Part shown: piece by piece, positions 7,601 through 15,517 of the stretch
How the letters are laid out: each line of letters begins with the position of its first letter
How positions within the stretch are numbered: the first letter of the stretch is position 1
Notes under the pieces: model-generated
Seen by the model: the letters and a program-made list of their open reading frames with translations, nothing else
Database searches by the model: none
What the model was told of the DNA's origin: nothing
Program-made: the position numbers and the translations under genes
DNA from: AC-32 sp049644305
Lineage (GTDB): Bacteria; Actinomycetota; Thermoleophilia; Gaiellales; Gaiellaceae
NCBI GenBank assembly: GCA_049644305.1
Contig: JBARRQ010000004.1
Location: 1-20,921, forward strand
Length of the DNA: 20,921 nucleotides
Direction: 5' to 3'

Positions 7601-8448
7601 GCGGCTCCTTTCCGACGGCGAGTCTGGAGGAGGACGCTCGCCAGCATCCCGGTCACGGCGACGACGAAGATGGCAGTGCCGATCACGTTCACCTGCGGCG
7701 GCGCGCCGATCCGAGCCGCGCCCCAGACGAAGATTGGGAACGTGACGCTCGAGCCCGCGTTGAAGTAGGTGACGACGAAGTCGTCGATCGAGATGGCAAA
7801 GCAGAGCAGCAGCGCTGCCATGATCGCCGGCGCGATCAGCGGCAGCGTCACCTTCTGGAACGTCACCCACTCGTTCGCGCCCAGGTCCATTGCCGCTTCC
7901 TCGAGGTGACGGTCGAACCCGACGAGCCGTGCCTTGACGGTCACGACGGCGAAGCTGATGCAGAACATCACGTGCGCGATGAGGATCGTCCAGAACCCGA
8001 ACGTGATGAAGTTGAAGTTCAGGAAGAGCGTGAGCAGCGACGCGCCGAGGACGATCTCCGGCGTCGAGAGCGGCAGGAAGACGAGCAGGTTGGTCGTGCC
8101 ACGGCCGCGGAAGTGGTAACGCACCAGCGCGAGCGCGATCATGGTCCCGAGCGCGGTCGCGACGAGGCTGGCGATGACGGCGATCTCGAGCGAGAACTGA
8201 ATGGCGCTGCGGATCCCCGGGACGCCGTCCCAGTAGCGCCAGTTGCTCCAGGTGAAGCCCTGCCAGACGTAGTTGAACCGGCCCGTGGGGTTGTTGAAGG
8301 AGAACGCGACCACTATCGCGATCGGCAAGAGCAGGTAGCCGAAGAAGAGCAGTGAGTAGGCAGTCAGGACGTGGCGGCGGGCAAACGCCCACGCCGCTGC
8401 CGCGATGTTCCGGCGCGGATGCCCGGCCTCGAGGGCTACGGACGTCAT
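7597..8448 (-). CDS. potC: Polyamine ABC transporter permease, PotC-like (system 1)
   Basis: This 283-residue inner-membrane permease has six predicted helices, preceded by an N-terminal cytoplasmic stretch of about 25 residues. The BPD_transp_1 EAA loop that docks on the ATPase is visible as EEAAMDLGANEWVTFQKVTLP, with the typical G and LP positions. The PotC/YdcV-type helix TFPIFVWGAARIG near residue 235 is also present, as in spermidine/putrescine permeases. The ATG start at 8448 overlaps the potB1 stop (ATGA), and its own stop overlaps the aminotransferase start in the same way, so translation of potB1, potC1 and the transaminase is probably coupled. It pairs with PotB1 to form the channel. 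Confidence 0.9.
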   Translation of the reverse strand: MTSVALEAGHPRRNIAAAAWAFARRHVLTAYSLLFFGYLLLPIAIVVAFSFNNPTGRFNYVWQGFTWSNWRYWDGVPGIRSAIQFSLEIAVIASLVATALGTMIALALVRYHFRGRGTTNLLVFLPLSTPEIVLGASLLTLFLNFNFITFGFWTILIAHVMFCISFAVVTVKARLVGFDRHLEEAAMDLGANEWVTFQKVTLPLIAPAIMAALLLCFAISIDDFVVTYFNAGSSVTFPIFVWGAARIGAPPQVNVIGTAIFVVAVTGMLASVLLQTRRRKGAA

Positions 8449-9302
8449 CCCGTGAGCTGCTCCGTACCGACCGCCCGCGCGTAGGCGAGCACCATCACCA
8501 GGATCGCCGCCATCAGGACGAACGACATCGAAGCGGCCGCGGGATAGTCGGTCAACTCGAGGAACTTCGACTGGATCACGTTCCCGATCATGTGGTTCCG
8601 CGGCGAGCCGAGCAACTGGGCGTTGATGAAGTCCCCAGCGGCGGGAATGAACGTGAGCAGCGTCCCGGCGACAACGCCGGGCAGCGAGAGAGGCAGCGTG
8701 ACCCGCAGGAACGCCCTCCAGCGGCTTGCGTAAAGATCCTCGGCTGCCTCGATCAGGCTGTGGTCGATCTGCTCGAGCGAAACGTAGAGCGGCAGCGCCA
8801 TGAAGGGGAGGAAGTTGTAGGTGATCCCGGCGACGACTGCGATCGACGTGTTCAGCAGCCGGCCGTTTGCGCCGAGGAAGTGCAGGCTGTGCAGCGTCCG
8901 GACGACGAGGCCGTGGTCGGCGAGGATCGTCTGCCAGGCGAGCGTGCGGATCAGGTAGGTGACGAAGAACGGCGCGACGATGAAAAGGAGCAGGAGGTTC
9001 TTCCACCGGCCACCGCGGAAGGCGATCCAGTACGCGACGGGATAGCTGACGAGGAACGCGACGACGGTCGCGATCCCCGCGTACTCGAGCGAGCGGACGA
9101 ACTCACCGTGGTAGTGCTTGACGGCGCTCCAGTAGTTCCCCCAGGACCAGGTGAACGCGTAGCCGAAGTCGATGTTCCCGGACTGCAGCGACTGGTACGC
9201 GAGAAATCCCAGCGGCACCAGGAAGAAGACCGAGAGCCAGGCGATGCCCGGCGCGAGCAGCAGATACGGCGTCAGCCCCCGGTGACGGTGGAAGAAGTTC
9301 AC
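8445..9302 (-). CDS. potB: Polyamine ABC transporter permease, PotB-like (system 1)
   Basis: This 285-residue permease begins with FFHRHRGLTPYLLLAPGI, the standard first helix of PotB/PotH proteins, and has about six helices. Its EAA loop reads EAAEDLYASRWRAFLRVTLPLSLPG. PAAGDFINAQLLGSP matches the GDFV.P.LLGG-type segment of PotB proteins. The only in-frame start is GTG at 9302. AGGAG directly abuts that codon instead of sitting 5-9 nt away, and a stable hairpin (9310-9325) lies just upstream. Translation initiation is therefore probably weak or controlled. It forms a heterodimer with PotC1; substrate comes from PotD1, energy from PotA1. Confidence 0.9.
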   Translation of the reverse strand: MNFFHRHRGLTPYLLLAPGIAWLSVFFLVPLGFLAYQSLQSGNIDFGYAFTWSWGNYWSAVKHYHGEFVRSLEYAGIATVVAFLVSYPVAYWIAFRGGRWKNLLLLFIVAPFFVTYLIRTLAWQTILADHGLVVRTLHSLHFLGANGRLLNTSIAVVAGITYNFLPFMALPLYVSLEQIDHSLIEAAEDLYASRWRAFLRVTLPLSLPGVVAGTLLTFIPAAGDFINAQLLGSPRNHMIGNVIQSKFLELTDYPAAASMSFVLMAAILVMVLAYARAVGTEQLTG

Positions 9303-9309
9303 TCCTAAC

Positions 9310-9325
9310 GCACCGCTCGCGGTGC
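9310..9325 (-). promoter_or_regulatory. Intercistronic hairpin between potD1 and potB1
   Basis: GCACCGC and GCGGTGC are perfectly complementary with 2 nt between them (realistically a 6-bp stem with a CGAG loop). It lies in the 109-bp gap between the binding-protein gene and the first permease gene, ending 7 nt before the GTG start at 9302. In many ABC operons such a hairpin protects the upstream binding-protein mRNA and lowers permease expression. That role here is inferred from position. Confidence 0.5.
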
Positions 9326-9411
9326 CGTCGGCAGGACGTTCAGGCTCTGGCTGTACGTCCGTCTGAAGTGGCCGGTCGACACGTTGGGGGACATTCGCGA
9401 ACCGCTGTCGC

Positions 9412-10593
9412 CTACGCGGAGATCAGGTTCTGCCAGGCGGTCAGGTACTTCTGGTTGTTGAGGGCAGTTGGGTCGAAAACGTGGACGTTGTCGAGCATCT
9501 TCTTCGTCGGGAAGATGAGGATGTTGTTCGCCACCGCCGGGTTCACCTTGGCCAGTTCCTGCTTCGCGCCGGCGACGGGGCAGATGTAGTACACGCCGGT
9601 GTCGCCCGTCTTCGGATCGCCGCCCTCGAGCTGGGCCGCGATCTTCGGGTCGTAGACGAAGTTCATGTAGACGGAGGCGGTGTAGACGTTGCCTCCCTTC
9701 GGGATCAGCATGTTGTCGGTCCAGATGTCGCCGCCGTCTTTCGGCAGGCTCCAGTGAAGATGGGGATTCGCCGAGAGCAGCTGGGCGATGTCTCCTGACC
9801 AGGACATCGCAGCGGCAAGGTCGCCCTTCGCGAGCGGCGGCGCGTAGTCGTTGCCGGTGAACTGCCGGATCTGACCCGAGTCGACGGCCTTCTTGATCTT
9901 CGTGATCGCACTGTTGAAGGTCTTGTCCGTGACCTTGCTGGGGTCGTCTCCGTTCGAGGCCATGACGAGGCTTAGCGCATCGGCCATCTCGTTCAGGCAG
10001 GTGACCTTCCCCTTCAGCTTCTTGTTGCCGAAGAGCTCGTCGATCGATGTCACAGGGCCGGTCAGCTTGTCGTTGAAGGCAATGCCGGTCATCCCCGACT
10101 GCCAAGGCAGGCTGTGGTCGCGGTTCGGGTCCCAAGCGGGATGCTGTTGGACCGGCAGAAGGTTCTTGATGTTGGGGAGCGCGCTCTTGTCGAGCTTCTC
10201 GACCCAGCCCTGCTTGACGAGAAACGCCGGGTAGCGCGAGTTGTCGGTCATGACGATGATGTCGCGGTCGATCGACTGGCCGCGCCGCAGCGGGCCCTGG
10301 ATCTTCCCGAAGAAGGATGCGTTGTCGTTGATGTCCTCCGTGTACTGGACGTGGACGCCGGTCTTGCGCTGGAACTCCAGCAAGGTCGGATGCGAGTGGT
10401 TCTTGTTGTTCGTGTCCATGTAGAGCGTCCAGTTGGAGAAGCGCAGAGTCTTCGCGAGGTGGTGCGCAGTCGTGCCGCCGCCCGCCTTTGGCGAGCTCGC
10501 GCCGCAGGCGGCGAGGATGCCCGGAAACGTGACCGCGGCCCCTCCGATCGCTGCCCGCTCGAGCAGCTGCCGCCTTGTGAGGTGGTCTTTCAT
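9412..10593 (-). CDS. potD: Polyamine-binding lipoprotein, PotD-like (system 1), Tat-exported
   Basis: This 393-residue extracellular solute-binding protein has an N-terminus carrying both a twin-arginine motif (TRRQLL, Arg7-Arg8) and a lipobox (GILAAC, Cys30). It is thus predicted to be exported folded and anchored to the outer face of the membrane as a lipoprotein. The mature part shows PotD-family features: LRFSNWTLYMD near residue 50 (substrate-pocket Trp), DIIVMTDNSRYPAFLVKQG, LPWQSGMTGIAFNDK and the closing AWQNLIS. It delivers polyamine to PotB1/PotC1. The ATG at 10593 overlaps the potA1 stop (ATGA). A 109-bp gap with a hairpin follows before potB1. The exact ligand (putrescine, spermidine or other) cannot be read from the sequence. 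Confidence 0.9.
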   Translation of the reverse strand: MKDHLTRRQLLERAAIGGAAVTFPGILAACGASSPKAGGGTTAHHLAKTLRFSNWTLYMDTNNKNHSHPTLLEFQRKTGVHVQYTEDINDNASFFGKIQGPLRRGQSIDRDIIVMTDNSRYPAFLVKQGWVEKLDKSALPNIKNLLPVQQHPAWDPNRDHSLPWQSGMTGIAFNDKLTGPVTSIDELFGNKKLKGKVTCLNEMADALSLVMASNGDDPSKVTDKTFNSAITKIKKAVDSGQIRQFTGNDYAPPLAKGDLAAAMSWSGDIAQLLSANPHLHWSLPKDGGDIWTDNMLIPKGGNVYTASVYMNFVYDPKIAAQLEGGDPKTGDTGVYYICPVAGAKQELAKVNPAVANNILIFPTKKMLDNVHVFDPTALNNQKYLTAWQNLISA

Positions 10594-11702
10594 TCGGCTC
10601 CCTCCATTGAGTCGACGACGAAGGTGGAGTCAGGGCTCCACGAGATCTCGCCGGGCGCCTCAAGCCGTGCGCCCGGCTCGCTGTTTTGGACATAGACGCT
10701 GACGTTCCCTGCCTTCGTCTCGAGCACGTACTGCGTCGCCACCCCGACGTACGCCGTCTCGAGCAGCCGGCCCGTGAGCCTGTTCTCCTCGCCGTGCCCG
10801 AGCCGGAGCTTCTCCGGGCGGACTCCGACCGCGACGCGGCCGGTGCGCCCGCCCAAGGCCTGGGCCGGCACGCGCACGGTGCTCCCGTCGTCGAGCCGCA
10901 CGACGTCGGGGCCGGCAACGATGCCCGGCAACAGGTTCGAGATGCCGAGGAACCCGGCGACGAAGGCCGTCCGCGGGCCCTCGTAGAGCTCGGTCGGCGC
11001 CCCGAGCTGCTCGATCCGCCCGGCGTTCATGATCGCGATCTGGTCCGCCATCGTCATCGCCTCTTCCTGGTCGTGCGTGACGTGGACGAAGGTGATGCCG
11101 ACGTCGTGCTGAATTGCCTTCAGCTCGAGCTGCATCTGCTTGCGCAGCTTCAGGTCGAGCGCTCCGAGGGGCTCGTCGAGCAAGAGCACCCTTGGCTTGT
11201 TCACCAGCGCGCGGGCGAGTGCAACACGCTGTTGCTGGCCGCCGGAGAGCTGGCGCGGCTTGCGCTTCTCCATGCCGGAGAGGCCGACGAGGCGGAGTAT
11301 CTCGGTCACGCGACCGCGTAGGTCATGGCTTCGCACGCCGCGGCGTCTCAACCCGAACGCGACGTTCTCGAAGATCGTCAGGTGTGGGAAGAGGGCATAC
11401 GACTGGAATACGGTGTTGACGTCGCGCTTGTAGGGCGGCCGGCCAGTCACGGGCTCCTCGCCCAGGTAGATCGTGCCGGCGGTGGGCTCCTCGAAGCCTC
11501 CGATCATCCGCAGCGTGGTCGTCTTGCCGCAGCCCGACGGGCCGAGGAGCGCGAAGAAGCTGCCGCGCTCGATCTCGAGCGAGACGTCGTCGACCGCGGT
11601 GACCTCGTCGAAGCGCTTCGTGATGTGCTCTAGGCGCACGTCGGCCGTGCCCCGGGGAGCTTGAGCCTGCTGCTCTACCTCGGCAGTGCTCTCGACGGCC
11701 AT
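10590..11702 (-). CDS. potA: Polyamine ABC transporter ATPase, PotA-like (system 1)
   Basis: This 370-residue ATPase subunit has Walker A GPSGCGKT at 54-61, Q-loop FQSYALFPH, signature LSGGQQQRVALARAL, Walker B VLLLDEPLGALD and the switch histidine in VTHDQEEA. A C-terminal TOBE region of about 120 residues (GVRPEKLRL onward) is typical of PotA/MalK-type importers. The start is ATG at 11702, reached by a TGATG overlap with the regulator stop; a longer frame to 11924 is only an upstream extension through the regulator gene. It hydrolyses ATP to drive PotB1C1. It is the first transport gene after the AsnC/Lrp regulator, so regulator and importer share one transcript. Confidence 0.92.
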   Translation of the reverse strand: MAVESTAEVEQQAQAPRGTADVRLEHITKRFDEVTAVDDVSLEIERGSFFALLGPSGCGKTTTLRMIGGFEEPTAGTIYLGEEPVTGRPPYKRDVNTVFQSYALFPHLTIFENVAFGLRRRGVRSHDLRGRVTEILRLVGLSGMEKRKPRQLSGGQQQRVALARALVNKPRVLLLDEPLGALDLKLRKQMQLELKAIQHDVGITFVHVTHDQEEAMTMADQIAIMNAGRIEQLGAPTELYEGPRTAFVAGFLGISNLLPGIVAGPDVVRLDDGSTVRVPAQALGGRTGRVAVGVRPEKLRLGHGEENRLTGRLLETAYVGVATQYVLETKAGNVSVYVQNSEPGARLEAPGEISWSPDSTFVVDSMEGAE

Positions 11703-12226
11703 CAGCGCGCCTCCACGGGCACGGCACCATTCACGGCGCGTGCGCCCCAGTCGTAGAGCTGCTTCCAGAGCTCGAGATAGAGAAAGCTCTCCGTCGAGGC
11801 CACGCCCTCGAGCGCCCGTATGCGATTCGTCAGGTCTAGCAGCTGCCGCCGGTTGCTGCACACGAGCTCGACGAGGATGTCGAATTGGCCCGCCGTGACA
11901 ACGACGTAGCCGGCCTCGTCCCACTTCGCGATCTCGTCGGCCACCGGCTCGGGCGCGCCGCTCGTGCGGATGCCGACCATCGCCTGGGCTTCGAAGCCGA
12001 GGCCCAGCGGATTGGTGACCCCGGTGACCTGCAGGATGTTGTCCTCGCAGAGGCGGGCATACCGTGCGCGGATCGTCGCCTCGGAGACGCCGGCTTCCAC
12101 CGCAATCCGGCGGAAAGGCTGGCGGCCGTTCCTCTGAAGGGCCTCGATGATGCTCCTGTCGACTTCGTCGACGTCGCGCGGGCGGCTGATTGCCCCGCGC
12201 CCGACCCTGTGCTCCTCGCTGCGCAA
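11702..12226 (-). CDS. AsnC/Lrp-family transcriptional regulator of the polyamine operon
   Basis: This is a feast/famine regulator. An N-terminal winged helix-turn-helix (VDRSIIEALQRNGRQPFRRI followed by AGVSEATIRARYARL) is followed by the alpha-beta RAM ligand domain (VVVTAGQFDILVELVC, then IRALEGVASTESFLYLELWKQ). It is about 174 residues from TTG at 12226. A TTG at 12265 is also in frame, but it falls inside the predicted -35 box. The 12226 TTG sits 9 nt after a good -10 box, so the mRNA may be leaderless. A GAGGAG at 12212-12217 has no ATG/GTG/TTG after it. It is the first gene of block 1 and overlaps potA1 by one base. Family members sense amino acids or amines, often autoregulate, and here probably tune polyamine uptake and breakdown. 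Confidence 0.88.
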   Translation of the reverse strand: MRSEEHRVGRGAISRPRDVDEVDRSIIEALQRNGRQPFRRIAVEAGVSEATIRARYARLCEDNILQVTGVTNPLGLGFEAQAMVGIRTSGAPEPVADEIAKWDEAGYVVVTAGQFDILVELVCSNRRQLLDLTNRIRALEGVASTESFLYLELWKQLYDWGARAVNGAVPVEAR

Positions 12227-12236
12227 CGCGCAGCGA
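12216..12236 (-). promoter_or_regulatory. Palindromic operator candidate at the Lrp gene start
   Basis: Arms TCGCTGCGC and GCGCAGCGA (9 bp each, perfect) flank a 3-bp AAC spacer. The site touches the last base of the predicted -10 box and covers the transcription and translation start, an ideal place for repression. AsnC/Lrp proteins bind such imperfect or perfect dyads and commonly repress their own gene, so autoregulation is the simplest reading (inference). A second small dyad, ATTG-CGT-CAAT at 12256-12266, covers the -35. Confidence 0.6.
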
Positions 12237-12265
12237 TTAGACCACGCAGGCTCGCATTGCGTCAA
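12236..12265 (-). promoter_or_regulatory. Sigma-70-type promoter of the regulator-potABCD-aminotransferase operon
   Basis: Read on the - strand: TTGACG (-35, 12265-12260), 18-bp spacer, TCTAAT (-10, 12241-12236). Both boxes match five of six consensus bases. Transcription would start at about 12229-12227, directly at the TTG codon at 12226. It lies in the short gap after the aldehyde dehydrogenase stop, separating block 2 from block 1. Confidence 0.6.
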
Positions 12266-12287
12266 TCAGGTAACGATCGCTCCCCGG

Positions 12288-13724
12288 CTAGTCGAGTTTC
12301 GCCATGACGTGCTTGATCTGCGTGTAGTCCTCGAGCGAGTAGGTGGAGAGATCCTTTCCGTAGCCCGACTGCTTGTAGCCGCCGTGAGGCATCTCCGAGA
12401 CAAGCGGAATGTGGTCGTTGATCCACACGGTCCCGAACTGGAGCTTGCGCGCGGCGTTCAGCGCGCGCCCGATGTCGCGCGTCCAGACCGAGGCCGCAAG
12501 GCCGTAGTTCACGTCGTTGGCCCACGCGAGCGCCTCGTCGTCGTCGGAGAATTGCTGCACCGTCACGACCGGCCCGAAGACCTCACGCTGGACGATCTCG
12601 TCCTCTTGCCGCACTCCGGCGATCACGGTCGGCTTGACGAAGAAGCCTCGGTCTCCGTTGGTGCCCCCGCCGGTGAGCACCTTCGCGCCCTTGGCGCGAT
12701 CGAGGAAGCCGAGCACCCGCTCCTGCTGCGCCTTCGAGATCACCGGCCCCATCTCGATGTCGTCGCCCTCGGCAGGATCGCCCACGTGGAGCGACTCCAC
12801 TGCCGGCACGAGCTCGTCGAGCAGCTTGTCGTAGACCTTGGGCCCGGCCATCACACGCGAGGCCGCGGTGCAGTCCTGCCCAGAGTTCCAGTAGCCGGCG
12901 ATCTTGATCGCTTCCGCAACGGCGGCGGGGTCGGCATCGTCGAAGACGACCACCGGCGCCTTGCCGCCGAGCTCGAGATGAACCCGCTTGAGCGTGTCGG
13001 CAGCGGCCCGCGCAACCTCCTTGCCTGTCGCCACGTCGCCGGTCAAGGAGACCATCCGCACGTCGGGGTGGCGGACGATCCCGGCGCCGACCGGCTCCCC
13101 GTCGCCCGTGATCACGTTGAACACGCCGGCCGGGAGTATCTCCGCGGCAAGCTCCGCGAATCGCAGCGTCGTCAGCGGCGTCTGCTCAGACGGCTTCAGC
13201 ACCTGGACGTTGCCCGCCGCAAGCGCCGGGGCGAGCTTCCAGACCCCCATCATCAACGGGTAGTTCCAGGGCGCGATCCCGCCGACGATCCCGACCGGCT
13301 CACGCCTGAGCATCGAGGTGTAGCCGCGCATGTACTCGCCGGTCGCTTTCCCTTCGAGCACCCGCGCCGCGCCGGCGAAGAAGCGGATGTTGTCGGCGCA
13401 GACGGGCATCTCGTCCTTCGCGGAGGAGAGCGGCTTGCCGACGTTCTGAGACTCGAGCTCAGCAAGCTCGTCAGCGTGCTCGTCGATCGCGTCGGCCAGC
13501 TTGAGGAGCATCTCCGACCGCTCTTGCGGCGTCGTCTCGAGCCACTCCGGAAGCGCCTTCTTCGCCGCCTCGACGGCCCGGTCGACGTCCGCCTCTGTTC
13601 CACGCGGGACCTCGGCGATCGTCTCGCCCGTGGCCGGGTTCAAGACCTCCATAGTCCCGCCCTCGACCGCGTCGACCCATTCGCCGCCGACGAAGTTCTT
13701 GCGCTGCGTAACTGTGAGGCTCAT
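12288..13724 (-). CDS. patD: Gamma-aminobutyraldehyde dehydrogenase (PatD/YdcW-like)
   Basis: This 478-residue NAD(P)-dependent aldehyde dehydrogenase has all catalytic parts. These are the oxyanion Asn154 in PWNYP, cofactor-binding Lys177 in VLKPSE, the Rossmann segment SLTGDVATG, general base Glu251 in LELGGKAP and nucleophile Cys285 in SGQDCTAASR. Long stretches (APWNYPLMMGVWKLAPALAAG, GYGKDLSTYSLEDYT, VSEMPHGG near the end) follow E. coli PatD closely rather than betaine- or succinate-semialdehyde enzymes. The expected reaction is 4-aminobutanal to 4-aminobutanoate (GABA). The ATG at 13724 has GGGAGGA 5-6 nt upstream. It follows potC2 by 30 bp with no promoter seen, so it belongs to block 2. 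It receives the aldehyde made by the transaminase/oxidase of block 1, linking the two blocks. Confidence 0.92.
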   Translation of the reverse strand: MSLTVTQRKNFVGGEWVDAVEGGTMEVLNPATGETIAEVPRGTEADVDRAVEAAKKALPEWLETTPQERSEMLLKLADAIDEHADELAELESQNVGKPLSSAKDEMPVCADNIRFFAGAARVLEGKATGEYMRGYTSMLRREPVGIVGGIAPWNYPLMMGVWKLAPALAAGNVQVLKPSEQTPLTTLRFAELAAEILPAGVFNVITGDGEPVGAGIVRHPDVRMVSLTGDVATGKEVARAAADTLKRVHLELGGKAPVVVFDDADPAAVAEAIKIAGYWNSGQDCTAASRVMAGPKVYDKLLDELVPAVESLHVGDPAEGDDIEMGPVISKAQQERVLGFLDRAKGAKVLTGGGTNGDRGFFVKPTVIAGVRQEDEIVQREVFGPVVTVQQFSDDDEALAWANDVNYGLAASVWTRDIGRALNAARKLQFGTVWINDHIPLVSEMPHGGYKQSGYGKDLSTYSLEDYTQIKHVMAKLD

Positions 13725-13754
13725 CTCATTCCTCCCTGGAGTCCTATGCCGAGC

Positions 13755-14597
13755 CTACACCGTGGTGACTTCGCCGCTCTTTACGGCCGCTCGGGTCTGG
13801 GCGGTGGAGCGTATGACGCCGGTGTCGCGCGTTAGACGCTGCGCAACGGTGACGGGGACGATCGTCAGCAAGATCACTACGAACGCGATCACGTTGACGA
13901 TCGGGAACTGCTGTCCCTCGCGGAGGTTGTTCCAGATGAAGATCGGGATCGTGGCCTGGTTTCCTGCCGTGAAGAGCGTCACGACGACCTCGTCGAACGA
14001 CAGCGCGAACGCGAGCAAGCCCCCGGCGACGAGAGCGGTCGAGAGCACCGGCCAGACGATGAACCGAAATGTCTGCCAGCCGTCGGCACCGAGATCCATC
14101 GAGGCTTCGACGAGGGACGGCGACGCTCGACGTAACCTCGCCAGGACGTTGTTGTAGACGACAACGACGCAAAAGGTCGCGTGGCCGATCACGATCGTCC
14201 AGAGAGAGAGGCCGACGCCCGCGAAGACGTAGAAGGAGTTGAGTGCCATCCCCGTGATGATCCCCGGGAGGGCGAGCGGGAGCAGGAGCAGGAACGAAAT
14301 CGACTCCCGCCCGAAGAAGCGGAAGCGATCGATCGCGAAGGCAGCCATCGAGCCGAGGACAAGGGCGATCGCCGTCGTGAACAACCCGACCTTGATCGAA
14401 AGCCACAGCGCGGAACGCGCGTCGGGGTTGTGCCAGGCGACCGAGAACCAGTGCGTGGTCCATCCGGGGATCGGCCAGCTCTGGACGATGGACTTGTTGA
14501 AGGCGTACACGGCGACCAGAACAAGCGGTATCCACAGGAAAAGCACGACCAGGAGCGTCCACACACGAAGCGCGATCCTCGTGCGCGTGGTCTCCAT
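13755..14597 (-). CDS. potC: Polyamine ABC transporter permease, PotC-like (system 2)
   Basis: This 280-residue permease has about six helices and the EAA loop LVEASMDLGADGWQTFRFIVWP. Further PotC/PotI-type signatures are LALPGIITGMALNSFY, FDEVVVTLFTAGNQ and IPIFIWNNLREG. The start is ATG at 14597, overlapping the potB2 stop by one base (TGATG); the longer open frame to 15446 is read-through of the upstream gene. It is the fourth gene of block 2, 30 bp ahead of the aldehyde dehydrogenase. It is clearly diverged from the system 1 permease (different N-terminus and loop residues), so the two are paralogues, not a recent tandem copy. Confidence 0.9.
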   Translation of the reverse strand: METTRTRIALRVWTLLVVLFLWIPLVLVAVYAFNKSIVQSWPIPGWTTHWFSVAWHNPDARSALWLSIKVGLFTTAIALVLGSMAAFAIDRFRFFGRESISFLLLLPLALPGIITGMALNSFYVFAGVGLSLWTIVIGHATFCVVVVYNNVLARLRRASPSLVEASMDLGADGWQTFRFIVWPVLSTALVAGGLLAFALSFDEVVVTLFTAGNQATIPIFIWNNLREGQQFPIVNVIAFVVILLTIVPVTVAQRLTRDTGVIRSTAQTRAAVKSGEVTTV

Positions 14598-15514
14598 CAG
14601 AGAGCCTCGAACGCGCCCAGCCGGCGCGCGACGCCAAGGTACAGGGCCATGATCACAACTGGAACCGTGGCGAACGCCGCGGCGAACGGGATGTTCGCGT
14701 TCACGCCGACGTTCTCGTACACGACATTCCCGATGAAGTTCGACCCGGCGCCGCCGATCAGGGTAGGAGTGATGTAGTCGCCGAGGGTGAGCGAGAACGT
14801 GAAGATCGAGCCGGCGACCACGCCCGGCAATGCCAGTGGAAGGACGACGCTCCGGAACGTTCGCCGCCCGCGCGCTCCAAGATCTGCCGACGCCTCGAGG
14901 TAGTTGTCCGGGATGCGCTCGAGCGCCGCGTAGAGCGGCAGGACCATGAACGGTAGCCAGACGTAGGAGAAGACGATCCACATCGCCCAGTTGGTGTACG
15001 CGATGCCGAGGTGCAAGCCGATCCCACCGAGTGCCCAGTTCAGCGCTCCGCTGTTGCCGAGGACGAGTCGCCACGCGTACACGCGGACGAGATAGCTCGA
15101 CCAGAGCGGCAGGAGCACCAACACGAAGACGAGCGTCCGTGTGCGAGGGCGTGCGATTCGCGCCATGAAGTAGGCCAAGGGGAATGCGAGCAACGCGTCC
15201 GTTGCCGTGACCGCGGCGGCGATACCCATCGTACGGCCCGCGATCCGCAGATACGTCGGATCCGTGGTGGAGAAGATCGTCCGGAAGTTGTCGACGTTCC
15301 ATACGTGGACGAGCTTGCCCGTGAACGAATCGACCGTCCAGAACGCGGAGACGAACAAGACGGCGAGCGAGCCGGTGTAGACGACCAGGAACGCCGCCAA
15401 CGGCGGGATGAGCAGCGCCGAGGCCTTCAGCCATGGGCGCCGCCAAAGGGTCGACGAGAGCCGAACGCGGGTCCGTCGCAAGGACGAACCCGCGTTAGCC
15501 GCGTCAACAGCCAT
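14597..15514 (-). CDS. potB: Polyamine ABC transporter permease, PotB-like (system 2)
   Basis: This 305-residue permease has a basic cytoplasmic N-terminus of about 30 residues, then helices starting at LKASALLIPPLAAFLVVY. It has the PotB/PotH landmarks LLPLWSSYLVRVYAWRLVLG, the EAA loop LEASADLGARGRRTFRSVVLPLALPG, and TLGDYITPTLIGG, the segment typical of this subfamily. The ATG at 15514 comes 3 nt after the potD2 stop, and the stop overlaps potC2 by one base. Unlike system 1, no gap or hairpin separates it from the binding-protein gene. Confidence 0.9.
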   Translation of the reverse strand: MAVDAANAGSSLRRTRVRLSSTLWRRPWLKASALLIPPLAAFLVVYTGSLAVLFVSAFWTVDSFTGKLVHVWNVDNFRTIFSTTDPTYLRIAGRTMGIAAAVTATDALLAFPLAYFMARIARPRTRTLVFVLVLLPLWSSYLVRVYAWRLVLGNSGALNWALGGIGLHLGIAYTNWAMWIVFSYVWLPFMVLPLYAALERIPDNYLEASADLGARGRRTFRSVVLPLALPGVVAGSIFTFSLTLGDYITPTLIGGAGSNFIGNVVYENVGVNANIPFAAAFATVPVVIMALYLGVARRLGAFEAL

Positions 15515-15517
15515 GCA

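Noticed and set aside
6131..9308. Long + strand open frames opposite the aminotransferase and permeases (6131-7564, 8352-9308)
   Set aside because: The opposite strand encodes complete catalytic and transporter motifs; these frames are charged low-complexity shadows.
12147..13835. 562-codon + strand open frame opposite the aldehyde dehydrogenase
   Set aside because: It is antisense to a full ALDH with intact Asn154, Glu251 and Cys285; no recognisable domain in the + frame.
13837..13848. Copy of the operator half-site CGCTGCGCAACG in the 3' end of potC2, about 113 bp before patD
   Set aside because: It lacks the second arm of the palindrome and lies in coding sequence for an ordinary VAQRL stretch; a 12-base match in such GC-rich DNA can be chance.
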